DNA of 64,000 nt from assembly GCA_905198155.1 (NCBI GenBank), contig CAJKBQ010000008.1, forward strand, positions 28,660 to 92,659. The letters run 5' to 3'. Shown here piece after piece: positions 36,581 to 45,317 of the stretch (position 1 is its first letter; each line of letters opens with the position of its first letter). Below the pieces are notes generated by a model, which saw only the letters and a program-made list of their open reading frames with translations, was not told the origin of the DNA and made no database searches. The translations under genes and the position numbers were made by a program. This DNA comes from an uncultured Eubacteriales bacterium (GTDB lineage: Bacteria; Bacillota; Clostridia; Oscillospirales; Acutalibacteraceae).

Positions 36581-36650
36581 TGTACACAAGATGCGTTTCT
36601 TTAGCTGTTTGTGTCTTTTTTTATTTTTTTTAATTTTCAGAAAGATTTCG

Positions 36651-36679
36651 TTGACAAACGGAATCAATGGGTGTATGAT
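36651..36679 (+). promoter_or_regulatory. Promoter of the esterase operon
   Basis: TTGACA (36651-36656), 17 bp, TATGAT (36674-36679). The 70 bases before it are strongly T-rich (36600-36640), resembling an UP element. Confidence 0.85.
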
Positions 36680-36726
36680 TAGCAAAAAAAGCGGCACAGC
36701 CGCAAAGAACAGGAGTACAGGACATT

Positions 36727-38139
36727 ATGGCAAAGTATTTTCGGTGCAAAACGGACAAACCGGCACTCAGTTACCGCTGCGGGGAGCCGATTGTGTTCAC
36801 CGTGACGGCACACGATCATTGCATGGAAATGGGATTCCAGTATGTGGAATGGAAAGTGTCGGGGGATGACGGGCAGCAAAAATCCGGGCGCGGGTCGTGC
36901 GCGCCGGGACGACCGCTGGTGATCGAAACGGTGCTGACCCGGCCGGGGTTTGTGCATTTGGAATGCACGGCATATATGCGCCAGGGGAACGCGATGGAAC
37001 CGGATTTTGACAAATTGGATGCCGGTGCCGGGGCAGAGATCGAAAAAATCCAATATTGCGACACGATCCCCGCGGACTACGATGCGTTTTGGGCGGACGC
37101 GGTGCGCCAAATCCAGGAATTCCCGCTGACGGTCGTTTCCCGCGAACGGCTGACGGAAGGGGTGCACCCGGAATTCGACTGCTGGGCGATTGAACTGGCG
37201 ATGCCGTTCGGCTGCCCGGTGACGGGGCTGCTGGCGGTGCCGAAGGCAGACGGTGTATACCCGACGGTCGTCAAGTTTCACGGGTACGGGATTTCGACGT
37301 CCACCGTGTGGGATCACATGAGTTTTGAACCCGGGCGGATCGAACTGGACATCAATGCGCACGGCCTGCCGGTGAACATCCCGACGTTCGAAGCGTACGC
37401 CCGGTTCGCGGAATTGGAAAACTACGGATTTGACGAGGCGGAAAACGCCGACCCCAAGGGCTGCTACTGGTACGGGATGATTTTGCGCGATTTGATGGCC
37501 ATGCGGTTTGCGAAAACCGTCGAAAAATGGGACACCAAGCATCTGACCGCGTATGGCGGCAGCCAGGGTGCATTCCAGGCGACCAACGTTGCGGCACATG
37601 ACCCCGACGTGACGCTGCTGGAAATTCGGATTCCGTGGTTTGCCAACCTGAACGGCGAAAACTGCGGCTATATGGCAGGGTGGCGCCCGAAATTCGCCGA
37701 AGGACTGCGATATTTTGACACGGCTGCGGCAGCGTCGCGCGTAACGTGTCCGGTGAAAATCACGGCGTATCTGGGCGACTACGTTTGCCCGCCGTCCACA
37801 CAAATGGCGCTGTACGCCAATTTCCATTGCGCGAAAGCAATGGACATGATCCAGTCCGGCACGCACTCGTACCGCCCGCCGGAGATCGAATCGTACGCGT
37901 TCCGCGATGCGCCGGACTACCCGAACGGCGCGGTGCGGCCCGGCCGCTACCGCCACTACAAGGGCGGCGAATACCGTGTGCTGTCCGTCGGAACAGACAG
38001 CGAAACCGGCCAGCCGGCCGCAGTGTATCAGGCGGCGGACGGGTCGGGCAAGCTGTGGGTGCGCCCGGCGGCCATGTTCAGTGAACCGGTGGAAACGGCG
38101 GACGGCGTCGCGCTGCGGTTTGCGTATTTGGGTGAATAA
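36727..38139 (+). CDS. CE7-type acetyl esterase fused to a DUF1653-like domain
   Basis: 470 residues. An N-terminal beta-sandwich (~1-105) precedes an alpha/beta-hydrolase of carbohydrate esterase family 7 (acetylxylan esterase/cephalosporin-C deacetylase). The catalytic triad is readable: S279 in GGSQGAF, D351 in YLGDYVCPP and H380 in SGTHSY. After residue ~404 a separate small domain begins PGRYRHYKGGEYRVL and ends WVRPAAMF...RFAYLGE, which matches the stand-alone DUF1653 pattern (GxYxHYKG...WVRP...F). That fusion is unusual in CE7. The enzyme should remove acetyl groups from oligosaccharides taken up by the cell. The two SGNH esterases follow in the same operon. Confidence 0.88.
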   Translation: MAKYFRCKTDKPALSYRCGEPIVFTVTAHDHCMEMGFQYVEWKVSGDDGQQKSGRGSCAPGRPLVIETVLTRPGFVHLECTAYMRQGNAMEPDFDKLDAGAGAEIEKIQYCDTIPADYDAFWADAVRQIQEFPLTVVSRERLTEGVHPEFDCWAIELAMPFGCPVTGLLAVPKADGVYPTVVKFHGYGISTSTVWDHMSFEPGRIELDINAHGLPVNIPTFEAYARFAELENYGFDEAENADPKGCYWYGMILRDLMAMRFAKTVEKWDTKHLTAYGGSQGAFQATNVAAHDPDVTLLEIRIPWFANLNGENCGYMAGWRPKFAEGLRYFDTAAAASRVTCPVKITAYLGDYVCPPSTQMALYANFHCAKAMDMIQSGTHSYRPPEIESYAFRDAPDYPNGAVRPGRYRHYKGGEYRVLSVGTDSETGQPAAVYQAADGSGKLWVRPAAMFSEPVETADGVALRFAYLGE

Positions 38140-38153
38140 CGGAGGATTTATCG

Positions 38154-39233
38154 ATGGATTGCAGCAATTTGGTGAGCGCAGGCGGATATTTGTTTGATCG
38201 GCTGATCGGAGATGTGGAAGGCCTGACATTCCGCGACGTGCGGACTGCTCCGTTTCAAATCCACGGTCTTTACCGACCGAAGACGGAACCGGTGTTCCAT
38301 CGCCTGCCGGACGATGTGGCGCGCGCAACGAGCGAAGGCGTGGCAGGATTACAGTACAACACGGCGGGCGGCCGCGTGCGGTTTCGCACCGATTCGCAGC
38401 GCGTGGCGATTGCCGCGGTGCTGCCGAAACAGACGCTGTTTCCGCACATGACGCTGCTGGGCGCATCCGGGTTCGACCTGTACGAAAAAGTGAACGGTCG
38501 GGCGCGGTATGTCCATTCGTTCAAGCCTGCGACCGACCGGTTCGATGCGGCGTGCGGCGTGTGCGGCTTTCCGACAAAGCAAATGCGCGAATTCACGCTG
38601 AATTTCCCGCTGTACAACGGCGTGAACGCATTGCAGATCGGGCTGGACGCGGATGCACGGCTGGAAGCCCCTGCGCCGTATGCAGTGGAGCCGCCGGTGG
38701 TGTTTTACGGCTCGTCGATCACGCAGGGCGCGTGCGCCGCGCGGCCGGGGACGTGCTGTGAAGCATGGGTGTCCCGCGCAATCGGGTGCGATTATATCAA
38801 CTTGGGCTTTGCCGGGAATGCAAAAGGCGAACCGGCGATTGTAAATTATATGGCCGGGCTGGAAATGTCGGCGTTCGTGTGCGACTATGACCACAATGCG
38901 CCCGACCCGGCGCATTTGCGCGCGACGCACGCGCCGCTGTACCGGGCGATTCGCGCCGCACATCCGGATATTCCGTTTATCATGCTGACCAAACCGGATT
39001 ACAAAATCGGCGTTCCGGACTACGATGCACGGCGCGCCGTCGTGATGGAAACGTTCCAAATGGCGCAGGCAAGCGGCGACCGCAATGTGTATTTCATCGA
39101 CGGGGCATCGCTGTTCGGCGATGACGGTATGGACTGCACGACCGACGGCTGCCACCCGACCGATCTGGGCTTTTACCGGATGGCGGAGAAAATCATCCCG
39201 GTGCTGCGGGCGGCGCTGGGGAAAAAAGCATAA
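38154..39233 (+). CDS. SGNH/GDSL hydrolase with N-terminal GxDLY domain, copy 1
   Basis: 359 residues. The N-terminal SGNH_hydro_N-like beta-sandwich holds the GFDLY motif (residues 106-110). The hydrolase domain has block I YGSSITQG with catalytic S188, block III-type GFAGNAKGEP (G, N), and the final D331/H334 pair in DGCHPTDLG. Such proteins act as acetyl-sugar esterases. ATG 38154 follows GGAGG and lies 14 bases after the CE7 gene. Bases 38294-39087 are identical to 39382-40175 in copy 2, while both ends differ. Confidence 0.9.
   Translation: MDCSNLVSAGGYLFDRLIGDVEGLTFRDVRTAPFQIHGLYRPKTEPVFHRLPDDVARATSEGVAGLQYNTAGGRVRFRTDSQRVAIAAVLPKQTLFPHMTLLGASGFDLYEKVNGRARYVHSFKPATDRFDAACGVCGFPTKQMREFTLNFPLYNGVNALQIGLDADARLEAPAPYAVEPPVVFYGSSITQGACAARPGTCCEAWVSRAIGCDYINLGFAGNAKGEPAIVNYMAGLEMSAFVCDYDHNAPDPAHLRATHAPLYRAIRAAHPDIPFIMLTKPDYKIGVPDYDARRAVVMETFQMAQASGDRNVYFIDGASLFGDDGMDCTTDGCHPTDLGFYRMAEKIIPVLRAALGKKA
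38294..39087 (+). repeat. 794-bp perfect direct repeat, first copy
   Basis: I compared this stretch line by line with 39382-40175 (offset 1088) and found no difference. The bases just outside differ at both ends, including many synonymous sites, so the identical tract sits inside two older paralogues. Confidence 0.92.
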
Positions 39234-39247
39234 GGAGCGAAAATACC

Positions 39248-40318
39248 ATGGGACAGAATCAACTGATCGGGTGGAATCACTACGAAGATCAAAAGGCGCA
39301 GACCGACGGGCTGGTGTTCCGCGATGTGCGGACGGCCCCGTTCCAAATTCACGGCCTCTACCGCCCGGAGACGGAACCGGCGTTCCATCGCCTGCCGGAC
39401 GATGTGGCGCGCGCAACGAGCGAAGGCGTGGCAGGATTACAGTACAACACGGCGGGCGGCCGCGTGCGGTTTCGCACCGATTCGCAGCGCGTGGCGATTG
39501 CCGCGGTGCTGCCGAAACAGACGCTGTTTCCGCACATGACGCTGCTGGGCGCATCCGGGTTCGACCTGTACGAAAAAGTGAACGGTCGGGCGCGGTATGT
39601 CCATTCGTTCAAGCCTGCGACCGACCGGTTCGATGCGGCGTGCGGCGTGTGCGGCTTTCCGACAAAGCAAATGCGCGAATTCACGCTGAATTTCCCGCTG
39701 TACAACGGCGTGAACGCATTGCAGATCGGGCTGGACGCGGATGCACGGCTGGAAGCCCCTGCGCCGTATGCAGTGGAGCCGCCGGTGGTGTTTTACGGCT
39801 CGTCGATCACGCAGGGCGCGTGCGCCGCGCGGCCGGGGACGTGCTGTGAAGCATGGGTGTCCCGCGCAATCGGGTGCGATTATATCAACTTGGGCTTTGC
39901 CGGGAATGCAAAAGGCGAACCGGCGATTGTAAATTATATGGCCGGGCTGGAAATGTCGGCGTTCGTGTGCGACTATGACCACAATGCGCCCGACCCGGCG
40001 CATTTGCGCGCGACGCACGCGCCGCTGTACCGGGCGATTCGCGCCGCACATCCGGATATTCCGTTTATCATGCTGACCAAACCGGATTACAAAATCGGCG
40101 TTCCGGACTACGATGCACGGCGCGCCGTCGTGATGGAAACGTTCCAAATGGCGCAGGCAAGCGGCGACCGCAATGCGTATTTCATCGACGGCGCAACGCT
40201 TTTCGGCGGCGCAGGCCGCGGCGACTGTACAGCCGACGGCTGCCACCCGACCGATCTGGGCTTTTACCGGATGGCGGAGCAAATTATCCCGGTGCTGCGG
40301 GCGACGCTGGGGAAATAA
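39248..40318 (+). CDS. SGNH/GDSL hydrolase with N-terminal GxDLY domain, copy 2
   Basis: 356 residues, same domain order and catalytic residues as the gene at 38154, with GFDLY, YGSSITQG and a terminal DGCHPTDLG. Its N-terminal ~45 residues (MGQNQLIGWNHYED...) and C-terminal ~50 residues (ATLFGGAGRGDC) differ from copy 1. It starts 14 bases after copy 1 with AAGGAGCG upstream. The two products probably hydrolyse the same or closely related acetylated sugars; the retained divergence at the ends may tune pairing or specificity. Confidence 0.9.
   Translation: MGQNQLIGWNHYEDQKAQTDGLVFRDVRTAPFQIHGLYRPETEPAFHRLPDDVARATSEGVAGLQYNTAGGRVRFRTDSQRVAIAAVLPKQTLFPHMTLLGASGFDLYEKVNGRARYVHSFKPATDRFDAACGVCGFPTKQMREFTLNFPLYNGVNALQIGLDADARLEAPAPYAVEPPVVFYGSSITQGACAARPGTCCEAWVSRAIGCDYINLGFAGNAKGEPAIVNYMAGLEMSAFVCDYDHNAPDPAHLRATHAPLYRAIRAAHPDIPFIMLTKPDYKIGVPDYDARRAVVMETFQMAQASGDRNAYFIDGATLFGGAGRGDCTADGCHPTDLGFYRMAEQIIPVLRATLGK
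39382..40175 (+). repeat. 794-bp perfect direct repeat, second copy
   Basis: Identical to 38294-39087. Together they make a recombination-prone tandem: a crossover would leave a single chimeric gene and delete 1088 bp. Confidence 0.92.
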
Positions 40319-40340
40319 CAAAAAACGGTTTCTCAGAACA

Positions 40341-40366
40341 AAACCCCCTTACACAAGGGGGTTTTT
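40341..40366. terminator. Bidirectional terminator
   Basis: AAAACCCCCTT pairs with AAGGGGGTTTT around ACAC, followed by T on the plus strand. It lies between the convergent esterase operon and AraC gene. Confidence 0.9.
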
Positions 40367-40375
40367 GCGCTGCCG

Positions 40376-41161
40376 TTACTTGATCCGTCCGCTGCGCGCA
40401 TATTCACCCGGCGGGACGCCGGTAAATTTTTTGAATGTTTTGGAAAAATGAAATGAATCGTAAAACCCGACTTCGGATGCCGTTTCTTCAATCGTCAGTC
40501 CAGCCAAAAGCAACTGTTTTGCCCGATTGATGCGGAGCATCGTCCGGTATTCGCATGGCGGTACGCCAAAATACTGTTTGAACAACCGCTCCAAATTCGA
40601 TACACAGGTGGACGACATCGCAGCGATTGTGCGCATGGAGGTGTTTCGGTTGTAAAACTCATGAATATACTGCACGCTGTTATTGATCCGAATCAGCGCC
40701 GACCGATCCGCGTCGGCTTTTTGGGTGCCGACAATGTCAATCAATTTGCACAGGTTCGAAAAACAGGAAAACGTGCGGGAATCGTCCATTGTCACATAAT
40801 CGCTTCGGATCTGCATAATCAGTTCGCGGCAATCGGGAATATCGCCCTTTTCAAAACATCTTGGCGATCCAAACAATGGTGCGGGCGCGCCGTTTTTGTA
40901 AACAATGAAATCCACTTGATAATACTCGGTTTCCGGACGATTGACGAAGTTTTGGTATTTGGAGCCGTAAGGTAGATAAACCATCGCCCCTTCTGTCCCG
41001 ACGATTGCGGTGTCGGCAAATGCAAAGCGCTGCGCACCGTTGATGTAATAAATCAGCCCGTCCGCATCGCGCGCATCGCAATTGTAAACCGGATCGACCC
41101 GGATTCGGTGGTAGCAGTTCAGGATCGCGATATTCAGATTTCGTACATTTGTCAGCTTCAC
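40376..41161 (-). CDS. AraC family transcriptional regulator
   Basis: 261 residues from GTG 41161. This start is preferred over GTG 41170 because an AAGGTGAGG box (41178-41170) ends eight bases before it and a consensus promoter leaves a short leader. The N-terminal cupin-like half (~10-150) carries YYQVDFIVYK; the C-terminal AraC domain (~165-261) ends SEVGFYDSFHFSKTFKKFTG with the family GVPPGEYAR tail. It is divergent from the 966-residue glycosidase-like gene and convergent with the esterases; it probably controls the former. Confidence 0.88.
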   Translation of the reverse strand: MKLTNVRNLNIAILNCYHRIRVDPVYNCDARDADGLIYYINGAQRFAFADTAIVGTEGAMVYLPYGSKYQNFVNRPETEYYQVDFIVYKNGAPAPLFGSPRCFEKGDIPDCRELIMQIRSDYVTMDDSRTFSCFSNLCKLIDIVGTQKADADRSALIRINNSVQYIHEFYNRNTSMRTIAAMSSTCVSNLERLFKQYFGVPPCEYRTMLRINRAKQLLLAGLTIEETASEVGFYDSFHFSKTFKKFTGVPPGEYARSGRIK

Positions 41162-41187
41162 GCGGCACACCTCACCTTGTCATATTT

Positions 41188-41216
41188 ATTATATTGCAAA
41201 CCCATTTCTATGTCAA
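41188..41216 (-). promoter_or_regulatory. Consensus promoter of the AraC gene
   Basis: Minus-strand TTGACA (41216-41211), 17 bp, TATAAT (41193-41188): full consensus at both boxes, unusual for a regulator gene. Confidence 0.92.
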
Positions 41217-41268
41217 GCGCTCCATCACCGGATTGCGATTTATTACATAGATCGGTCGCAAATATACA

Positions 41269-41297
41269 TTGCAATGCGCACGCAAAAGCGATATGAT
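41269..41297 (+). promoter_or_regulatory. Promoter of the 966-residue glycosidase-like gene
   Basis: TTGCAA (41269-41274), 17 bp, TATGAT (41292-41297). An inverted pair TTGCGA (41233-41238) / TCGCAA (41256-41261) just upstream is a possible operator for the divergent AraC protein. Confidence 0.75.
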
Positions 41298-41332
41298 AAA
41301 AGCAATAGATTTGCCGAAGGGGGCGGTATTTT

Positions 41333-44233
41333 ATGAACAGTACGGGCAGCGCTGCGCAAAACGAAGAGACCGCGCGCCGGATGATGGCGTACGACCGGAC
41401 GGTTGCACTGCTGCGGTGCGGCGTTTCGGATGCATCCATGGAGCGGCTGGCATCCGTCCTCCGCAGCGACGGATGGTATGTATATGAAGTTTCGGAAGAA
41501 CAGTTCCGGTCGATGCGCGGCGAGCAGATCGGCGGGATTACCGTGGTTTGCGACGGCGCCGGATTGCCAGAGTCGCTGGGCGCGTCGGTCGAGCGATATC
41601 ACCACGAAAATGGCAGGCTGTTTTTCTTTGGCGGCCCGTTATTTGGTGCCCGCGACATCACAAAACAGACGATGTGCCTGGAAGGCGTCAGTCCGCTTTA
41701 TAAAACGTATCAGGTGGAAGATTGCAGCGAATTTGAAACGCTGCCCCAGCCGATCACGGCGGCGCGGCTGACCGGGCACACCGACCGGGTGATTTGCCCC
41801 AGCGCGCGGCCGGACGGTGCCGGATTCGGGATGAACCGGCGGTGCCGCATCCTCCCGACGGTATCCGTAATAAAAACCGGCGGGCGGGACGGCGGGCGCC
41901 GGGGTGCGGCGGCTTATTTTGTTCTTTCGGATACGATTGGCCGCATGGGCTGCACGATCGGGACACGGATCGGGAACGTTTCGCCCGTGACCCAGGGAAG
42001 TGCCGCGGCGGTTATCGGGATCCCGCTCGACGATGTGCTAACAATGGGCGGCGAACCGCTGATTGCCGACATGATGCGCGGATTGGGAACGGGACAGTTT
42101 CTGTTTGAAGCAGGGACAGAAAAATATGTAAACCGTCCGGAAGCAGAAATCCGGGTCGGCGCCAGAATCCTTTCGGTGACGCGCGACTATCTGCGCGCCG
42201 AAGTGCGGTTCCGGCTGAATGGGGTCGAAAAAACGTGCAGCTGTGTAACGGTCGGCCAAAACTACACGACGGTGCGCACGTCGTTCGCCGGACTGCCCGA
42301 AGGCGCATACCGACTGGAAACCGCGCTGATCTTTGACGGGCGGGTCATCGATTCCGTCACAGAAGAATTTTTTGTAAGCGCCGGACGTCATACGTCCGAT
42401 CCGGCGGAATTTATCCGTGTGGAGGGCGGAAACTTCAAACTGCACGGGGAAAACTGGTATATGTACGGGATCAACTACTTCCCGCTTTACCAGGTCAGCC
42501 TGGAACAGAACGATTATTGGCGCGGTACGTTTGACAAATCGAATTATATCGCGTCCGAAGTCGAAAAAGACCTTGCCCATATCAGGGCGCATGGGCTGAA
42601 CACCGTTGCGGTTCGTGTGGACAGCAATGCGTTCGAAAACGTGATCGACCCGCTGCGGGATTTCTTCTGCCGATGTGCGCGGCTGGGGCTGAAGGTGATG
42701 CTCAGTTACTGCAACATCACCAACCCGATGTCATTCAGCGAGGCAGGGTTTGCCGAACTGATGCGCCTGCTTGACATTGCAGACGACCCGACGCTTTTCT
42801 CGTACGATATATTTTGGGAGTGCGGGGCGGTGTTTACTGCCGATATTCATGCCGGCAGGTGGGCAGGCGCGTGGCGCGCATGGCTGACCGATACATACGG
42901 AGACCTGGAATCGGCAGAACAGTCGATCGGAGCGCTTGACCGCACCCCGGCCGGGCAGATTACCTGCCCGCCGCGCAGAGATTTTGAACATCCGGATCCA
43001 AAGCTGCGCGCCAAAATGACCGCATATTTCCGGTTCCTGTCCGACATGGCCAGCCGAAAATGGAACGACGCGGTTACAGCGATGAAAAAGTACGATTCGC
43101 ATCATCTGTTTTCCAATCGGGTCGGGAATTTTTTGGAGTCCTGCCCCAACGTGTTTCTGTCGGCTGTGGCAAAGCACATGGATTTTATGTGTTTGGAAGC
43201 GTATTCGTTTACGCTGGACGAAATCGGATTTTACGCTTCCGCAGCACTGGATCGCGCCGCCCACTATGTCAGCGGCGGCAAGCCGGTGACCTGGGTCGAA
43301 TACGGGATCAGCCTGCCCGGGCTGAGCGGGCAGGCAGTCGGCACCCGGCTGCTTTGGGACGGAGAACGGAACGCGCCGCTGGACGAGCGCGTTCTGGAAC
43401 AGCGGAAGTGTCAGGCGCAGTTCAATGAACTGTTCCGGTTTTGCGGCGCCAAAGGGAGCCTGCCGTGGTTTTACGCCGGCGGATTCCGCTTTACCGAACA
43501 CAGCGACTGCGGATACACCGCGCCGGACGGGGCGGATCGCCCTGCATTTACCGAATATGCGTCGATCGGCGAATGGTTTATGCGCGGCCGCAGGGAAAAA
43601 CCGGTCGAATCCGTCGAGGCGGATCCGGAAGGGGAATATTCCAACTGGTGCCGGATTTTCTTCGGAGAAGGCACGTTCAACAAATTTGCACGCGACCGGG
43701 CGGCGTTAAACGACGGACAGCCGCTTGCAGACGACCGCGTGCCGGGCATCGGGATCCGGGCGGCCAAACGGGCGTACGAATCGGGCGGCCTGTTTGAATT
43801 TGTGACGAAGGGAACCGGCACCACATCCGAAAACACACCGCTGGTGCTTTGCGGCGATGCAGTGTATACCGGCAAAGGACCGCTCAAATACCTCGATGCC
43901 GAATTCAACTTCGTGCGGTTCCGCGCAGGCGAAAACGTATATGTTCCCCAAAACGGGCAGGTAACGCTCCCGGCCGGGCGGTACACGGTGGAAGCCGGTG
44001 TGGGCAATCTGGCGGCAGCCAAATGGCTGGCAGGGGAAACGTTTGGATGTGTGGTTGTGCGGTGCGGCAGCGCAGTGCTGCGGCTGAACGGCGATGTACC
44101 GTATCTGGCGGACGGTGTCGCGTCCGGAACGGTCGAGATTGACCGGAGCGGAACGTCTGCATTCCGTGCGGCAGCGGTCGGCCGTGCAGAATTCGGCGAA
44201 GTGTACAGGGTGCGCATCAATTTGAAAACATAA
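41333..44233 (+). CDS. Large glycosidase-like protein with TIM barrel and unusual N-terminal domain
   Basis: 966 residues, no signal peptide. The N-terminal ~100 residues (VALLRCGVSDASMERLASVL, then ITVVCDGAG and LFFFGGPLF) look like a class I amidotransferase or ThuA-type Rossmann fold. Beta-sandwich regions follow (~110-360). From ~375 (GENWYMYGINYFPLYQ) a GH5/GH2-like TIM barrel begins; candidate catalytic acids are the Glu in DIFWECGAVF (~residue 502) and the Glu in PVTWVEYGIS (~655). The last ~180 residues form another beta domain. The ribosome site is AAGGGGG. Exact family and substrate are not assignable by eye; a beta-glycosidase is likely. It is divergent from an AraC regulator. Confidence 0.75.
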   Translation: MNSTGSAAQNEETARRMMAYDRTVALLRCGVSDASMERLASVLRSDGWYVYEVSEEQFRSMRGEQIGGITVVCDGAGLPESLGASVERYHHENGRLFFFGGPLFGARDITKQTMCLEGVSPLYKTYQVEDCSEFETLPQPITAARLTGHTDRVICPSARPDGAGFGMNRRCRILPTVSVIKTGGRDGGRRGAAAYFVLSDTIGRMGCTIGTRIGNVSPVTQGSAAAVIGIPLDDVLTMGGEPLIADMMRGLGTGQFLFEAGTEKYVNRPEAEIRVGARILSVTRDYLRAEVRFRLNGVEKTCSCVTVGQNYTTVRTSFAGLPEGAYRLETALIFDGRVIDSVTEEFFVSAGRHTSDPAEFIRVEGGNFKLHGENWYMYGINYFPLYQVSLEQNDYWRGTFDKSNYIASEVEKDLAHIRAHGLNTVAVRVDSNAFENVIDPLRDFFCRCARLGLKVMLSYCNITNPMSFSEAGFAELMRLLDIADDPTLFSYDIFWECGAVFTADIHAGRWAGAWRAWLTDTYGDLESAEQSIGALDRTPAGQITCPPRRDFEHPDPKLRAKMTAYFRFLSDMASRKWNDAVTAMKKYDSHHLFSNRVGNFLESCPNVFLSAVAKHMDFMCLEAYSFTLDEIGFYASAALDRAAHYVSGGKPVTWVEYGISLPGLSGQAVGTRLLWDGERNAPLDERVLEQRKCQAQFNELFRFCGAKGSLPWFYAGGFRFTEHSDCGYTAPDGADRPAFTEYASIGEWFMRGRREKPVESVEADPEGEYSNWCRIFFGEGTFNKFARDRAALNDGQPLADDRVPGIGIRAAKRAYESGGLFEFVTKGTGTTSENTPLVLCGDAVYTGKGPLKYLDAEFNFVRFRAGENVYVPQNGQVTLPAGRYTVEAGVGNLAAAKWLAGETFGCVVVRCGSAVLRLNGDVPYLADGVASGTVEIDRSGTSAFRAAAVGRAEFGEVYRVRINLKT

Positions 44234-44259
44234 AAACCGGGCATGAAAGGCAGATCAAC

Positions 44260-44424
44260 ATGAACCAGACAAAAGTCAAAGAAATCATTGAAAAACACGG
44301 CGTGCTGCCGGTCACCAATATCACCTGCATCGCCTGCGGCGGCTGTGAATCGCGCTGTCCGTTCCACGTCCCGGTCATCGAACGAATGGCCGCCGCCCGC
44401 GCGCTGTTCGGGAATTCCAATTAA
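44260..44424 (+). CDS. 54-residue 4Fe-4S miniprotein (resembles the tail of aldo/keto reductases)
   Basis: The frame opens with ATG 44260, nine bases after GAAAGG, and ends TAA 44424. It contains CIACGGCESRCPFHVPVIER, a CxxCxxCxxxCP cluster motif. That motif closely resembles the C-terminal iron-sulfur tail found on clostridial aldo/keto reductases, yet no reductase domain precedes it. It follows the glycosidase-like gene after 26 bases and overlaps the stop of the convergent PocR-AraC gene. It may be a small electron carrier or a surviving fragment of a deleted reductase; the intact start and ribosome site favour translation. Confidence 0.6.
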   Translation: MNQTKVKEIIEKHGVLPVTNITCIACGGCESRCPFHVPVIERMAAARALFGNSN

Positions 44425-45263
44425 TCCCGCATCTCTTCCGCATTGTTTTTCGGACATTGTCCCGCCGCGCGTCGCTCGGCGCTCGGACAATGTCCGTTTG
44501 CTTTCCGGTACATCTTGGAAAAATAATTATAATCCCCAATGCCAACCGCCGCCGCTGCATCGGCCACCGACGTCCCGGCGCGCAGCAGCCCGGCCGCCTG
44601 CGCCATCCGCCGGGCGCGGATATACGCCGCCGGCGGCATCCCATACAGCGATTCCGACAGCGCATACAGCTTCCGGCGGCTGAGCGCCAGCGCGCCGCAC
44701 AACCCCTCGATGGACAGCGCCCCGTCCAAATGCTCGTCAATATACCGCGTCAGCCGGAACGCCGCGTCGCCGTCGTCGCCGCGAATCAGCTCGTTCACCC
44801 ACAGATAGCACGCGCACGCCTCCATCAGCTTGGCCGCCGCGCGAATCTCCGCGCCGGTTTTGGCGGGCAGCGACGCGGTCTCCGCGCGCAGCGCCGGTGC
44901 ATAACGGCCAATCTGCGCCGCGGACGACGTGTCGCTGTTAATCAGCTGTCCCAGCATGATAAACCCGAACGTCACCCCGCCGAATTGCAGCGGGCACACC
45001 GCCTCCGTCAGCCCGGCGTGGCAGGTGTAAATATGCAGCGCCCCGTCCGCCTGGCACCGGCGGCACGCGTCGGCGTCGCACGCGCTGCACAGACGGCTCA
45101 GTACCGGGTCGACCCAAACGCCGGAGCAGAATGCACTGTCTTTTTCCGGAAATTCGCACACTTTTTCCAGCCCCCGGTCGTAAATCACCGTCCGAATCCC
45201 CGTCAGCAAATAAAAGTCCGCCATCAGCCCGGTCAGCCGCTCCACGTCCATCCGCAGCGCCAT
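44421..45263 (-). CDS. PocR-domain AraC family regulator
   Basis: 280 residues from ATG 45263, which follows GGGAGGAA. The N-terminal ~155 residues form a PocR-type ligand-sensing domain with a cysteine set (CSGVW, CSACDADACRRC, CHAGL, CPLQFGG) that may bind metal or a cluster. The C-terminal AraC domain (~180-265) contains LALSRRKLYALSESLYG and VGIGDYNYFSKMYRK. In PocR itself the domain responds to 1,2-propanediol, a product of 6-deoxyhexose breakdown. Divergent from the isomerase-kinase-aldolase operon, it is the likely activator of that operon. Confidence 0.88.
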   Translation of the reverse strand: MALRMDVERLTGLMADFYLLTGIRTVIYDRGLEKVCEFPEKDSAFCSGVWVDPVLSRLCSACDADACRRCQADGALHIYTCHAGLTEAVCPLQFGGVTFGFIMLGQLINSDTSSAAQIGRYAPALRAETASLPAKTGAEIRAAAKLMEACACYLWVNELIRGDDGDAAFRLTRYIDEHLDGALSIEGLCGALALSRRKLYALSESLYGMPPAAYIRARRMAQAAGLLRAGTSVADAAAAVGIGDYNYFSKMYRKANGHCPSAERRAAGQCPKNNAEEMRD

Positions 45264-45317
45264 GCAAATTCCTCCCCGCGATACGAAATTCCAGATTTCG
45301 ATATGATTCTCACTATC

